DNA of 53,447 nt from an uncultured Eudoraea sp. (GCA_947258405.1 CAMYIE010000016.1:1-53447), one strand, 5' to 3'; positions 24,359 through 33,949 are shown, numbered from the stretch's first letter. Notes: generated by a model not told the origin, from the sequence alone. Translations and numbers: made by a program.

Positions 24359-25333
24359 TTGAAAATCATAATCGATACCGATCCGGGAATAGACGATGGC
24401 CTGGCCATCATGTTAGCACTAGCTTGTCCAGAATTCGATATCCTTGGGCTCACTACAATTTTTGGCAATGTACCCGTAGAACTGGCCACCGAAAATGCCT
24501 TACGTCTTTTAGACCTGGCAGGCAGATCCGATATTCCTGTTTCACAAGGTGCTGCCAAATCGTGGGAAACTCCATATGGTGGTGCGAAGTCTGCGGTTCA
24601 CGGGGAAGACGGACAGGGAAATCTATTTAGCCCAACAAGTGCTCAAAAGCCTCTGGAAACTACCGCGGCAGAATTTATTGTGAGCCAGATTTCGAAATTT
24701 CCAAATGAAGTAACACTCATCGCTCTGGGTCCGTTAACCAACCTGGCCGATGCCCTAAAACACGATCCTGAAATTCAACACAAAGTAAAAGAAGTACTCT
24801 TTATGGGTGGCAATGCTTTTTGTGCCGGCAATACCAATCCGGTAGCGGAGGCAAATATTCTTGCCGATCCGGAAGCGGCCGATTTTGTACTGGGGCATCA
24901 TTGGCCCATGACTATGGTAGGCCTCGATGTAACTCAAAAAACCTATATCCCGTCGAAGTTGATCGCGGAACTGGCAGCGATACCATCCGCTATTGGCAAT
25001 CAGGTTTTTGGCGCCTATCGGCATTATTTGAAATTCTACAAAGAAGTGAACCAGATGGACGGGACCTGGATCCACGACAGTTCTGTATTTACATATTTGC
25101 TGAACAAGGAGCTATATCGGACATCGGAATATCCTATTCTGGTCGAAACAGCAGATTGCATCAGTCGTGGTAAGACATGGCCGTCGATTAAGGATTACAG
25201 CTTCATCGCGGGTCAGGAAAATCCCTGGCTAGGCAGACCCAAGGTGAACATCTGTGATGATGTAAATGGGAAAAAGGCTGTTAGCCTGCTAAAAAACAGG
25301 CTGATGAACGCGACATTTCCGATCGAAAAATGA
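24359..25333 (+). CDS. Inosine-uridine-type nucleoside hydrolase
   Basis: This 324-residue protein starts with IIIDTDPGIDDGLA, the calcium-binding DxDxxxDD motif of the family. It also has the internal FMGGN, PVAEANILADPEAA and DGTWIHDSSVF blocks. These enzymes split N-glycosidic bonds of nucleosides to base plus ribose for salvage. The purine/pyrimidine preference cannot be read from sequence. The start is TTG at 24359: an in-frame stop lies 12 bp upstream and no ATG fits before the motif. It stands alone in a plus-strand context. Cytoplasmic. Confidence 0.92.
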   Translation: MKIIIDTDPGIDDGLAIMLALACPEFDILGLTTIFGNVPVELATENALRLLDLAGRSDIPVSQGAAKSWETPYGGAKSAVHGEDGQGNLFSPTSAQKPLETTAAEFIVSQISKFPNEVTLIALGPLTNLADALKHDPEIQHKVKEVLFMGGNAFCAGNTNPVAEANILADPEAADFVLGHHWPMTMVGLDVTQKTYIPSKLIAELAAIPSAIGNQVFGAYRHYLKFYKEVNQMDGTWIHDSSVFTYLLNKELYRTSEYPILVETADCISRGKTWPSIKDYSFIAGQENPWLGRPKVNICDDVNGKKAVSLLKNRLMNATFPIEK

Positions 25334-25495
25334 CCTGGATCCTGATTAAAGATCAGTAGTCCTATTTCATAATAATTATCACTGAGCTCATCTGAAGAGA
25401 GACAGCTGATTTACTTATAGTCGCGATGGAGCTGAATGTGATTTGTGTTACCCAATAACAGCTTCATTTTCAGTAAGATTTACTATCTTTAAGGT

Positions 25496-25894
25496 ATGCA
25501 ACAAATTGTATCTATTTTACTTTCGGTTGTTCTTCTGGCACAAGGGATCAGCTTCAATTCTGGCGAATTGGAAAAAATGGATACGCTTCTGGAACACGCT
25601 AAATTCCATAAGGAAAAATATGGGGATAACTTTGCGGTTTTTATAGACAAGCACTATGGAAATCAAAAAGATAAACACCTGAGTGAGCATCAGGAAGAAC
25701 GACAAGAACACCAGGACCTTCCATTTCAACAGTCGGTACCGCTGATGATTCAAACAGCAATTCTCAGCGACGCCTCCATATCCGGTTTGGCCTCGGCTGT
25801 TGTTGCAACCCTTCAAACCAAGAAATATTTTTACGAACAGCTTCATGCCTCATTACTTGTTGAGGAAATTCTGCAACCCCCAAGGTTCTGCTAG
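25496..25894 (+). CDS. Small exported His/Glu-rich protein preceding the metal efflux operon
   Basis: This 132-residue protein has a short hydrophobic signal-like start (IVSILLSVVLLAQG). The middle is charged and His-rich (KHYGNQKDKHLSEHQEERQE) and the end is PPRFC. Small proteins of this shape often sit directly before CzcA/CusA genes in Flavobacteriia. The histidines suggest metal contact in the periplasm, but this is inference. It lies 97 bp before the RND pump gene on the same strand. Confidence 0.6.
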   Translation: MQQIVSILLSVVLLAQGISFNSGELEKMDTLLEHAKFHKEKYGDNFAVFIDKHYGNQKDKHLSEHQEERQEHQDLPFQQSVPLMIQTAILSDASISGLASAVVATLQTKKYFYEQLHASLLVEEILQPPRFC

Positions 25895-25991
25895 GAGATT
25901 GTTATAATCTCTTCTGTAAATAATTCAATACCCGATTTAATCCAGTTTGTAAAAGACATCAATACCGGTGTCTATATAATGTATTTAAAGC

Positions 25992-28900
25992 ATGCTTTCG
26001 CATATTATCCGCTTTAGCGTAAAGAACAAATTCATCGTCCTTCTGATGGTGATCTTTATTATAGGATTCGGCCTCTACTCGCTTACCCGTATATCCATAG
26101 GTGCCGTACCCGATATTACCAATAATCAGGTACAGGTTATCACTACCTCAAGGAATCTTTCTGCCCAGGATATGGAAAAATTCATAACCTATCCGGTAGA
26201 ACTCGAAATGGCAAATCTACCCGGAGTACTGGAAATACGATCGGTATCCAAATTCGGGCTTTCGGTTGTAACCATCGTTTTTGAAGACGAGATGGGAAAC
26301 TTCCTGCCCCGTCAGCTCATTGCGGAAAAACTTGAAACCGCGGCCGACAAGATCCCTGAAGGCTTTGGTGTTCCTGAAATGGGGCCAATAACCACAGGGC
26401 TGGGCGAGATTTATCAGTACATCCTCGATGTGGAAGAAGAATATAAAAACCGATATACACCCCAGGAACTCAGAACGATTCAGGACTGGATCGTTAAACG
26501 CCAGCTATCGGGTATTCCTGGCGTAGTAGAAGTGAATACATGGGGTGGGCACCTGAAGCAGTACGAAATAGCCCTGAACACCCAAAAACTCATGGCAATG
26601 GAGATTACTGCCCTGGAGGTCTTCTCAGCACTTGAGAATAACAACAGTGTGGCTGGAGGAGGATATATCGAAAAAGACAATCAGGCTTATTTTATCCGCG
26701 GAGAAGGCCTTGTGAGTTCTCTTAGTGATATTGAAGAGATCGTAGTAAAAAATATTAACGGTATTCCAATCTATGTCCGTGATATTGCCAATGTAGGTTT
26801 TGGTAATGCCATACGTTTTGGTGCAATTACCGGAAACGGTGAGGGTGAAAAAGTATTGGGCCAGGTGATGATGCTCAAAAATGCCAACTCCAAGAAGGTA
26901 ATCGACGCTGTAAAGCAACGTGTGGACGAGATCTCCCATTCGCTGCCGGAAGGAGTATATATCAATGGCTTCCTCGACCGAAGTGAACTGATCGCCAAGA
27001 CAACTCAAACCGTTACCGAGAACCTTATCCTGGGGTGTCTGATCGTCATTTTTGTGGTCTTGCTCATCCTCGGAAATATCCGCTCCGGGCTGGTGGTTGC
27101 CTCAGTAATTCCATTGAGCCTGCTCTTCGCACTAACAATGATGTATTTCTTTGATGTCGATGCAAACCTGATGAGCCTTGGAGCTATCGATTTCGGGATC
27201 ATTATCGATGGTGCGGTCATTATTGTTGAATTCATCGCTTTTCGATTGACCAGCAACCGGCTTGAATACCAGGCGATTCCTGAAGTAGACAAACAAGCTT
27301 ACCGGGATAGCATAACCTTACAGGGGGCTTCGAATATGATGAATTCTGCCATTTTTGGACAATTGATCATCCTGATCGTTTTTATACCCATCCTTTCACT
27401 CAGTGGAGTTGAAGGAAAGATGTTCAAACCCATGGCGCTTACCTTTGGGTTTGCCCTTATCGGAGCTATTTTACTCTGTTTCACCTATATCCCTGTTATG
27501 TCTGCTCTATTTCTAAAACCGGAGAAAGAGAATCCTAAAAACATATCGATCCGGTTGATGTCGTGGATAGAGAACAAATACAAACCCATTATTGAATCGG
27601 CGTTAGAGCGCAAAAAATGGGTGCTGACGGGCGCTGCCATACTGGTGTTACTGGCGGGAATCATATTCTCGCGAATCGGGGGAGAATTTATTCCCACGCT
27701 CGATGAAGGCGATTTTGTTATTCAGCCCGTGTTTAAAACTGGTACTTCATTGAGCAAAACCGTTGCCCTGACCACACAGATAGAAAATATCCTGCTAGAG
27801 GAATTTCCGGAGGTGGAACAAGTGGTAACCCGGATCGGTGCGGCCGAAGTACCCACAGATCCCATGTCGATGGAAGAAAGCGACGTCATCATCAGGCTGG
27901 CACCCAAGAGTAAGTGGGTAACTGCCCGTAATAAGGATGCCCTTGCAGAAAAATTCAAAGAGGCATTGGAAATACTTCCTACCCAGGGCATTGAATTTAC
28001 TCAGCCCATTGAAATGAGGTTTAATGAATTGATCACCGGAGTAAGGGCCGATATTGCCATAAAGATTTTCGGTGAAGACCTTGGTAAATTATCGGAACTC
28101 GGAAATCAGGTGAGTAATCAGATTTCCAATGTGGATGGTGCGGCAGATATAGTAATGGAAAAGATAGAAGGCCTGCCTACTCTAAGCGTTCGTTATGACC
28201 GGCATAAAATTGCACGCTATGGATTGAACATTAAAGGTCTAAATGATATGATTTCCATGGCCTTTGCAGGCAGAACGGTTGGAAGTGTCTACGAAGGAGA
28301 AAAACGCTTTGATATGGTAGTCCGACTTAATCAGCAACATCGGCAGGATCTTGAAAACCTCGAAAATCTTTATGTGGACATTCCTGCAGGGATTAAAGTT
28401 CCTTTGGGAGAGTTAGCACAGATTCGATATGAAAAAGGTGCTGCTAAAATCTCCCGGGATAATACCCGGCGCAGAGTTGTGGTAGGGGTTAATGTAAGGA
28501 ATCGTGATTTGGAATCGGTAGTGAATGACATTCAGACAAGGATCGGGGAAAATATCGATCTTCCGGCCGGATACACTATTGCCTATGGAGGTCAGTTTGA
28601 AAATTTACAAAGTGCCAAATCCCGGCTTCGCCTTGCTGTCCCAATTGCGCTTTTTCTCATTTTCGTACTGCTATATTTCGCCTTCAGATCGGTCAAAGAA
28701 GCCCTTATGATCTTTACGGCCATCCCACTTGCAGCCGTTGGCGGGATATTCTTGCTATGGGCACGGTCTATGCCTTTTAGCATTTCTGCAGGCATCGGTT
28801 TTATCGCCCTGTTCGGGATCGCCGTTCTAAATGGGATTGTACTGATAGAACATTTTAAAGAACTAAAAAAACAAGAATTCGATTCCATGAAAACATTCAT

Positions 28901-30323
28901 AGTACAAGGTACCAGGGACCGGCTTCGTGCCGTATTGCTGACCGCCTCTGCGGCCGCATTAGGATTTTTACCCATGGCCGTTTCCACCAGTGCCGGTGCT
29001 GAAGTTCAAAGGCCACTGGCCACAGTGGTCATCGGTGGTCTTGTCACCGCTACCGTACTCACCTTATTTGTCCTGCCGGTACTCTATTCAATCTATAGCG
29101 CTTCTGAAACCCTTTTAAAACTGGGGGCAAAAAAAAGTGCAATGAGTATAGTATTATTATTCTGTCTTTCGTTGCCCTTTGCGGCATTCCCTCAAGAAGG
29201 TGCAGGTCTACAGGATCTTATGAATTTAGCACTTGAAAACAACAGCGAACTGAGATCTGCTTCCTTGAAATTACAAAGTTCCGATGCAAGGGAAGGCACG
29301 GCATTCGATTTCGGAAGAACCGAATTTTACTTTGGCTACGATGAAAACAATATTGCAGTAAACGGAGATCCAATTAATGTTTTCGGGCTGAAACAGGAAT
29401 TTTTGTTCCCTACAGTCTATGGTATCCGACATAGGGTACAGAAAACGCAATCAGAATTGGAACAGAATTATTACAACATCAAAAAAAAGGAACTTCTACA
29501 AAACCTGTATTCTGCATATAACTCATTTCAAATCACCAGAGAAAAGGTAAGTATCCATACCCGTCTTGATAGTCTGTATCGCGAATTCGCGAGGGCTGCC
29601 AACAGGCGTTTCGAATTAGGTGAAACCAATTATCTGGAAAAGATCACCGCTCTGTCGAAACAGAAACAGATCGGGCTGCAACTAGAGCAATTTATTACGG
29701 CACAGGCACTTGCCTTAGACCGTATAGTACAGCTCGTGCAGTCGAGCGACAGCCTGTATATCAGCCCCGAGCCTGCAAGGATGTTAGAACCAAATTTTAG
29801 TGGCTTTTCCAATGCTACTGAACTTCAATCGTACAGAAACCAGGTACTGTTGTCTGAAGCAGAACATCAATTTGAAAAGCAGCGCCTATTGCCCGATATC
29901 AATCTGGAGTATTTTCAGGGATCCAATGAAATGCTGGAGAGTAATCTTTACGGCTATCAGATCGGTCTTAAAATTCCATTGCTGTTTAACGGCCAAAGTT
30001 CCAGGATTAAAGCTGCGGGATTAGCCTATGAAGCAGCTGTGGCTAAAAGTCGTAATTATGAAATTCAATTGGAAACCAGATATAAGTATCTGCTCAGGAA
30101 TATGGAACAGAACAAGAAGGCCCTGTCATATTATCTTGAGGAAGGAAATTCTCTGGCTGATGAAATTCTAAAAACCGCTGAAGCTGGATATAAAAATGGA
30201 GAGATCGATTTCTTCCAGTATATCCAAAGTCTAGAAAATGCTTATGGAATACGTCTTGAATACCTGGATCAGCTTAGTCGGTACAATGAAAGTGTAATTT
30301 CCCTGAACTACTTAACTCAATAA
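25992..30323 (+). CDS. czcA: Heavy-metal RND efflux pump fused to a TolC-like outer-membrane channel
   Basis: This 1443-residue protein has two parts. Residues 1 to about 1045 form a CzcA/CusA-type RND pump with 12 membrane helices and the proton-relay motif DFGIIIDGAVIIVE near residue 400, typical of divalent or monovalent metal-ion pumps. From about residue 1050 a new signal-peptide-like segment (MSIVLLFCLSLPFAAFP) leads into a TolC/CzcC-type channel of about 390 residues with long helical repeats. One polypeptide thus supplies inner-membrane pump and outer-membrane channel, an arrangement seen in Bacteroidota. The adaptor gene follows 11 bp later. The metal (Cu/Ag or Co/Zn/Cd) is not certain. 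Confidence 0.92.
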   Translation: MLSHIIRFSVKNKFIVLLMVIFIIGFGLYSLTRISIGAVPDITNNQVQVITTSRNLSAQDMEKFITYPVELEMANLPGVLEIRSVSKFGLSVVTIVFEDEMGNFLPRQLIAEKLETAADKIPEGFGVPEMGPITTGLGEIYQYILDVEEEYKNRYTPQELRTIQDWIVKRQLSGIPGVVEVNTWGGHLKQYEIALNTQKLMAMEITALEVFSALENNNSVAGGGYIEKDNQAYFIRGEGLVSSLSDIEEIVVKNINGIPIYVRDIANVGFGNAIRFGAITGNGEGEKVLGQVMMLKNANSKKVIDAVKQRVDEISHSLPEGVYINGFLDRSELIAKTTQTVTENLILGCLIVIFVVLLILGNIRSGLVVASVIPLSLLFALTMMYFFDVDANLMSLGAIDFGIIIDGAVIIVEFIAFRLTSNRLEYQAIPEVDKQAYRDSITLQGASNMMNSAIFGQLIILIVFIPILSLSGVEGKMFKPMALTFGFALIGAILLCFTYIPVMSALFLKPEKENPKNISIRLMSWIENKYKPIIESALERKKWVLTGAAILVLLAGIIFSRIGGEFIPTLDEGDFVIQPVFKTGTSLSKTVALTTQIENILLEEFPEVEQVVTRIGAAEVPTDPMSMEESDVIIRLAPKSKWVTARNKDALAEKFKEALEILPTQGIEFTQPIEMRFNELITGVRADIAIKIFGEDLGKLSELGNQVSNQISNVDGAADIVMEKIEGLPTLSVRYDRHKIARYGLNIKGLNDMISMAFAGRTVGSVYEGEKRFDMVVRLNQQHRQDLENLENLYVDIPAGIKVPLGELAQIRYEKGAAKISRDNTRRRVVVGVNVRNRDLESVVNDIQTRIGENIDLPAGYTIAYGGQFENLQSAKSRLRLAVPIALFLIFVLLYFAFRSVKEALMIFTAIPLAAVGGIFLLWARSMPFSISAGIGFIALFGIAVLNGIVLIEHFKELKKQEFDSMKTFIVQGTRDRLRAVLLTASAAALGFLPMAVSTSAGAEVQRPLATVVIGGLVTATVLTLFVLPVLYSIYSASETLLKLGAKKSAMSIVLLFCLSLPFAAFPQEGAGLQDLMNLALENNSELRSASLKLQSSDAREGTAFDFGRTEFYFGYDENNIAVNGDPINVFGLKQEFLFPTVYGIRHRVQKTQSELEQNYYNIKKKELLQNLYSAYNSFQITREKVSIHTRLDSLYREFARAANRRFELGETNYLEKITALSKQKQIGLQLEQFITAQALALDRIVQLVQSSDSLYISPEPARMLEPNFSGFSNATELQSYRNQVLLSEAEHQFEKQRLLPDINLEYFQGSNEMLESNLYGYQIGLKIPLLFNGQSSRIKAAGLAYEAAVAKSRNYEIQLETRYKYLLRNMEQNKKALSYYLEEGNSLADEILKTAEAGYKNGEIDFFQYIQSLENAYGIRLEYLDQLSRYNESVISLNYLTQ

Positions 30324-30334
30324 TTCAAAGCGCC

Positions 30335-31480
30335 ATGAAATCATATTTTATTAATTCTATTCTGGTCTCATCAATCTTACTCCTCTCCGCCTGCATGAGA
30401 ACCGAAAAAAAGGATATTGACAAAGGCGCGGAAACAACAAATCAAAAAACAACGATTGAATTGAGCGAATCCCAATTCAATCAGAATAATATGCAACTCG
30501 GTCGGCTGAAAGATCTGATTTTTTATGAAAGAATAGGTGTTACGGGTATGATCGATGTGCCTCCTCAAAACAAGGCTGTGGTGAGTATCCCCGTTGGGGG
30601 TTATGTTAAGCAGACTTCCTTACTTGTTGGCGACAGAGTAGGCATGGGCCAGGTACTTGTGCGTTTGGAAAATCCGGAATTTGTAAAGATCCAGCAACAA
30701 TATCTGGAAGTCAAAGCGCGACTCAAATATCTTGAGGCAGATTATTTACGCCATCAGCAATTATATGAGGAAAATATTACCTCCGAAAAGAATTTCCTCA
30801 GATCAGAGGCCGATTATAGAACCGCGATGGCCACCTTAAATGGATTGCGTCAACAATTGCGTTTACTACACATTTCACCGGAGGTTGTGGAATCGGGTAA
30901 GATAACCTCAGAGACAAGTATTTATGCACCGATAGACGGAAGTGTGAGCAAGATGAATATCACCAGGGGTGCTTATATCTCACCGGCTACGGAAATTATG
31001 GAGATCATCAATACAGACCATATCCACATGGAATTATCGGTCTTTGAAAAGGATATATCAAAGGTCAGAGAAGGACAAAACATCATTTTTAGTATTCCCG
31101 AATCTTCCAAAGATGAGTATGAAGGAAAGGTACACAGGGTGGGTTCGTCGATCGATGAAAACAGGAGGGTTTTGGTACACGGACATATCGAAGACCCTAT
31201 GCAATTTGGTTTTTTAAAAGGCATGTTCGTCAATGCAGCGATCTCAACAGACTCGGTTTCCCATAAAGCACTACCCCAAACCGGAGTGGTAGAAGATGGA
31301 GACCGATTCTTTGTATTAAGGTTGATCGATTCATCGGGCGGTAATTATGTATTGGAAACTGTGGAGGTAGATGTATATCGCACCGAGTCAGGATTTACTG
31401 CTATAGGGCCTGTGGAAAACTTCAGAGCAGATGACCGGTTTTTAATCCGAGGTGCATTTGGTGTATTTCACAGGGAATAA
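30335..31480 (+). CDS. czcB: RND efflux periplasmic adaptor lipoprotein (CzcB/CusB type)
   Basis: This 381-residue lipoprotein (lipobox LLLSAC, Cys20) has a lipoyl half (VVSIPVGGYVKQTSLLVGDR), a helical hairpin (about 110-165) and the second lipoyl half (SIYAPIDGSVSKMNITRG). Beta-barrel and membrane-proximal domains follow. It bridges the inner-membrane pump to the outer channel and may hand metal to the pump. It starts 11 bp after the pump gene and is closed by a terminator at 31514-31542. Confidence 0.92.
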   Translation: MKSYFINSILVSSILLLSACMRTEKKDIDKGAETTNQKTTIELSESQFNQNNMQLGRLKDLIFYERIGVTGMIDVPPQNKAVVSIPVGGYVKQTSLLVGDRVGMGQVLVRLENPEFVKIQQQYLEVKARLKYLEADYLRHQQLYEENITSEKNFLRSEADYRTAMATLNGLRQQLRLLHISPEVVESGKITSETSIYAPIDGSVSKMNITRGAYISPATEIMEIINTDHIHMELSVFEKDISKVREGQNIIFSIPESSKDEYEGKVHRVGSSIDENRRVLVHGHIEDPMQFGFLKGMFVNAAISTDSVSHKALPQTGVVEDGDRFFVLRLIDSSGGNYVLETVEVDVYRTESGFTAIGPVENFRADDRFLIRGAFGVFHRE

Positions 31481-31513
31481 GGTCATCCACTGAAAACATC
31501 GATTTAACAAAAT

Positions 31514-31542
31514 AAAGAGCCCCGCAATGGTGAGGCTTTTTG
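31514..31542 (+). terminator. Terminator of the metal efflux operon
   Basis: AGCCCCGC pairs with GGTGAGGCT (one mismatch and one G-T) and is followed by TTTTT. Confidence 0.7.
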
Positions 31543-31579
31543 TATCATGTACAACGAAGTCATGCGAAGTTGTAACAAA

Positions 31580-31612
31580 GGTGGGAATGATTTCCCTACT
31601 GAAATCTTCCCA
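31580..31612. repeat. 33-bp palindrome, copy 1
   Basis: GGTGGGAATGATTTC, six bases, then GAAATCTTCCCA. The arms GATTTC/GAAATC and GGGA/TCCC pair. It matches copy 2 (31785-31817) at 30 of 33 positions, with all three differences in the loop. Confidence 0.75.
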
Positions 31613-31745
31613 AAAACTATCGGGGGAACCCACACAGCCTTAAGTGTATTTGATTTTGAACCTAGCCGGCGGGCTCCGGCTGTCTTAAACCTGATCACCC
31701 TAATGCGCGACGGAACAGAGGTGTGTACAACTCGATTTACATCAT

Positions 31746-31770
31746 AAAAAACCCATTCAAAATGAATGGG
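31746..31770 (-). terminator. Terminator downstream of tRNA-Leu
   Basis: The perfect 8-bp stem CCCATTCA (31752-31759) / TGAATGGG (31763-31770) has a 3-base loop and is followed on the minus strand by six T. It lies 158 bp after the tRNA 3' end, beyond palindrome copy 2. Confidence 0.8.
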
Positions 31771-31776
31771 CTTGAA

Positions 31777-31793
31777 GTACCTCGGGTGGGAAT
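31777..31793. repeat. 17-bp copy of the tRNA-Leu 3' end
   Basis: GTACCTCGGGTGGGAAT is identical to 31927-31943, which covers the tRNA-Leu 3' end and part of its T arm. The two copies are direct repeats 150 bp apart. This copy merges into the 33-bp palindrome. Confidence 0.75.
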
Positions 31794-31817
31794 GATTTCA
31801 CTGGTGAAATCTTCCCA
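31785..31817. repeat. 33-bp palindrome, copy 2
   Basis: GGTGGGAATGATTTC, six bases, then GAAATCTTCCCA. Its left arm overlaps the 17-bp tRNA-Leu-derived word, suggesting a common origin with the tRNA end. Confidence 0.75.
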
Positions 31818-31927
31818 GTAATTGTCGTTTTGAAAACCACAAAAGGAAACACTACGCATCCTTTCAAAAACAAAGCGAGCTTCTTTTCGAAACTCGCTTG
31901 TGCTTCCACTCTATTGTGGTTTATCCG

Positions 31928-32011
31928 TACCTCGGGTGGGAATCGAACCCACACGGTATTGCTACCACTGGATTTTGAATCCAGCGCGTCTACCAGTTCC
32001 GCCACCGAGGC
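31928..32011 (-). tRNA. tRNA-Leu (anticodon CAA)
   Basis: The 84-nt minus-strand sequence folds as a class II tRNA. It has a 7-bp acceptor (GCCTCGG/CCGAGGT, one G-T), anticodon stem CTGGA/TCCAG with loop TTCAAAA giving anticodon CAA, a variable arm, the T-loop GGTTCGATTCC and discriminator A, as expected for leucine. CCA is not encoded. Promoter at 32098-32126, terminator at 31746-31770. Confidence 0.95.
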
Positions 32012-32097
32012 ATATGGCAAATCCTTTTTAAATCAGGGAAAGCGCCAAAGAGCTTTGTCCTCCCTAAGAGAGATCTTACTTCCTGAAGAAGGAACTG

Positions 32098-32126
32098 CAA
32101 AGCTAACAAATACCCAGTATTTCCAA
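32098..32126 (-). promoter_or_regulatory. Promoter of tRNA-Leu
   Basis: Minus strand: TTG (32126-32124), an 18-base spacer, TAGCTTTG (32105-32098). This matches the flavobacterial consensus exactly. Confidence 0.7.
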
Positions 32127-32170
32127 AACTAAAAAACCCAAAATATCCTTTTCAAAGCCAAATAAATGAT

Positions 32171-32178
32171 TAAATTTG
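32171..32178 (+). promoter_or_regulatory. -7 box of prs
   Basis: TAAATTTG is an exact TAnnTTTG box 49 bp before the prs ATG. Only a partial -33 element (TTTTC) is visible at the right distance. Confidence 0.5.
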
Positions 32179-32227
32179 CACCGCTTTAAACAAAGCGTTT
32201 AAGAAACTAGAAGTCAAAAGATTCGAT

Positions 32228-33169
32228 ATGCCTTATCAAGTTCCGGAACCTAAGATTTTTGCCTGTACACAGAGCATGACCTTGGCGGAAAAAATTGCAC
32301 GCCATTACGGAACCGATATGGGCAATGTTCATATTTCGCGCTACAGCGATGGTGAATTTCAACCCTCTTTTGAAGAATCTGTACGGGGTTCGCGAATCTT
32401 TATTATCGGTTCTACCCATCCGAGTTCTGAAAACCTTATGGAATTGCTGTTGATGCTCGATGCGGCCAAAAGGGCCTCAGCCAGGCATATCACTGCAGTT
32501 TTACCATATTTCGGCTGGGCCAGACAAGACAGAAAGGACAAGCCAAGAGTACCAATTGCTGCGAAACTCATTGCAAAAATGCTCGAAGCCGCCGGTGCTA
32601 CCAGGATCATTACTATGGATCTCCATGCCGATCAGATTCAGGGTTTCTTTGAAAAACCTGTAGACCATCTTTTTGCGTCTACCATGTTCCTTCCCTACCT
32701 AAAATCACTTAATCTGGATAATCTAACGATTGCATCTCCGGATATGGGAGGATCTAAAAGAGCATATGCCTATTCGAAAGCATTAGGGTCGGACGTGGTT
32801 ATCTGTTATAAGCAAAGAGCCAAAGCTAACGTGATCTCTCATATGGAATTGATCGGTGATGTTAGTGGAAAGAATGTGGTATTGGTCGATGACCTTGTGG
32901 ATACGGCTGGCACACTAGCCAAGGCCGCCGATCTGATGATTGAGCGCGGAGCCCTTAGCGTGAGGGCCATGGCTACCCACGCACTAATGTCAGGGACAGC
33001 CTATGAAAAAGTTGAGGATTCTCAATTAAAAGAACTTATTACCACAGATTCCATCCCTTTGGAAAAGGAATCTGGCAAAGTAAAGGTGTTGAGTTGTGCC
33101 GAATTATTTGCAGACGTAATGCACAGGGTACACAACAACACCTCTATAGCATCTAAGTTTTTAATGTAA
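32228..33169 (+). CDS. prs: Ribose-phosphate pyrophosphokinase
   Basis: This 313-residue PRPP synthetase has the ATP/Mg region FGWARQDRKDKPR (about 97-109), the TMDLHADQIQGFF flexible loop (about 133-145) and the PRPP-binding loop VVLVDDLVDTAGTL (about 217-230). It makes PRPP from ribose-5-phosphate and ATP for purine, pyrimidine, His, Trp and NAD synthesis. It works as a cytoplasmic hexamer. The L25 gene follows 12 bp later, an arrangement common in Bacteroidota, so they are one operon. Confidence 0.97.
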   Translation: MPYQVPEPKIFACTQSMTLAEKIARHYGTDMGNVHISRYSDGEFQPSFEESVRGSRIFIIGSTHPSSENLMELLLMLDAAKRASARHITAVLPYFGWARQDRKDKPRVPIAAKLIAKMLEAAGATRIITMDLHADQIQGFFEKPVDHLFASTMFLPYLKSLNLDNLTIASPDMGGSKRAYAYSKALGSDVVICYKQRAKANVISHMELIGDVSGKNVVLVDDLVDTAGTLAKAADLMIERGALSVRAMATHALMSGTAYEKVEDSQLKELITTDSIPLEKESGKVKVLSCAELFADVMHRVHNNTSIASKFLM

Positions 33170-33181
33170 CTATATATTATA

Positions 33182-33859
33182 ATGAAGTCAATTACAATCA
33201 AAGGATCAGAAAGAGAAAGCGTGGGCAAAAAGGCAACGAAAGCCCTACGTAATGCTGGAAAGGTCCCTTGCGTGGTATACGGAGGGGAAAAACCATTACA
33301 CTTTGCAGCAGATGAACTCATGTTCAAAAATTTAGTGTACACCCCGAATGCCCACACCGTTGTGGTTGATTTGGAAGGTGAAAAGAAATTAGATGCGGTA
33401 ATGCAGGATATTCAATTTCATCCGGTTACCGACAAAATTCTTCATGTTGATTTTTACCAGTTGTTCAAAGACAAACCGGTAACTATGGAGATTCCGGTAC
33501 GCCTGGAAGGTAATTCTCCAGGGGTTAGAAATGGCGGACGATTGCTGTTTAGAAAGCGTACGCTTACTATTAAAGCGTTACCGGACAACCTGCCTGATTT
33601 CTTCAATATCGATATTAACGATTTGAAAATCGGCGATAATATATCAGTAGAATCACTTCTGAACGACGACTTTGCCATTTTACACCCTGAAAGTACCGTA
33701 GTGGTGCAGGTGAAAACTGCAAGGGCTGCTATTGTGGTTGAGGATGAGGATGAAGATGAAGAAGGAGTAGAAGGAGAAGGCGCCGAAGGTGCAGAAGGTG
33801 GTGAAGCTGCCCCTGCTGAAGGTGCTGCTGAAGGCGGTGAGACTCCGGCTGAAGGATAA
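33182..33859 (+). CDS. rplY: 50S ribosomal protein L25 / general stress protein Ctc
   Basis: This 225-residue protein of the long (CTC) type has an N-terminal 5S-rRNA-binding L25 domain ([19 protein letters not shown]) and a TL5-like C-terminal domain. It ends in a very acidic, Ala/Gly/Glu-rich disordered tail (about 185-225). The tail is a common extension in Flavobacteriia and is probably flexible. It is co-transcribed with prs, and a terminator follows at 33879-33930. Confidence 0.95.
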   Translation: MKSITIKGSERESVGKKATKALRNAGKVPCVVYGGEKPLHFAADELMFKNLVYTPNAHTVVVDLEGEKKLDAVMQDIQFHPVTDKILHVDFYQLFKDKPVTMEIPVRLEGNSPGVRNGGRLLFRKRTLTIKALPDNLPDFFNIDINDLKIGDNISVESLLNDDFAILHPESTVVVQVKTARAAIVVEDEDEDEEGVEGEGAEGAEGGEAAPAEGAAEGGETPAEG

Positions 33860-33878
33860 AGGTTAAGCCATATTAAAT

Positions 33879-33930
33879 AAAGCATCTGTGTGCCAGACGC
33901 CTTCCGGGTGTTAGGGTCTCAGATGCTTTT
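33879..33930 (+). terminator. Terminator between rplY and pth
   Basis: AAAGCATCTG (33879-33888) pairs perfectly with CAGATGCTTT (33920-33929), followed by T residues. The 31-base loop can fold further. It covers the upstream ATG (33890) of the pth frame, which argues against that start. Confidence 0.65.
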
Positions 33931-33949
33931 GTATTTTTGGGTTATTGGT

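Noticed and set aside
31547-31747. Short plus-strand frame after the efflux operon
   Set aside because: It spans the terminator region and the palindromic repeat; composition and context are non-coding.
31757-32020. Open frame crossing tRNA-Leu (minus strand)
   Set aside because: It is a translation of the tRNA and its flanking repeats, starting at a TTG; no protein-like conservation.
33454-33885. Ser/Pro-rich minus-strand frame
   Set aside because: Antisense shadow of the acidic, repetitive tail of ribosomal protein L25.
33890-33949. Upstream start of peptidyl-tRNA hydrolase
   Set aside because: The ATG lies inside a terminator hairpin; ATG 33950 or 34013 fits the family.
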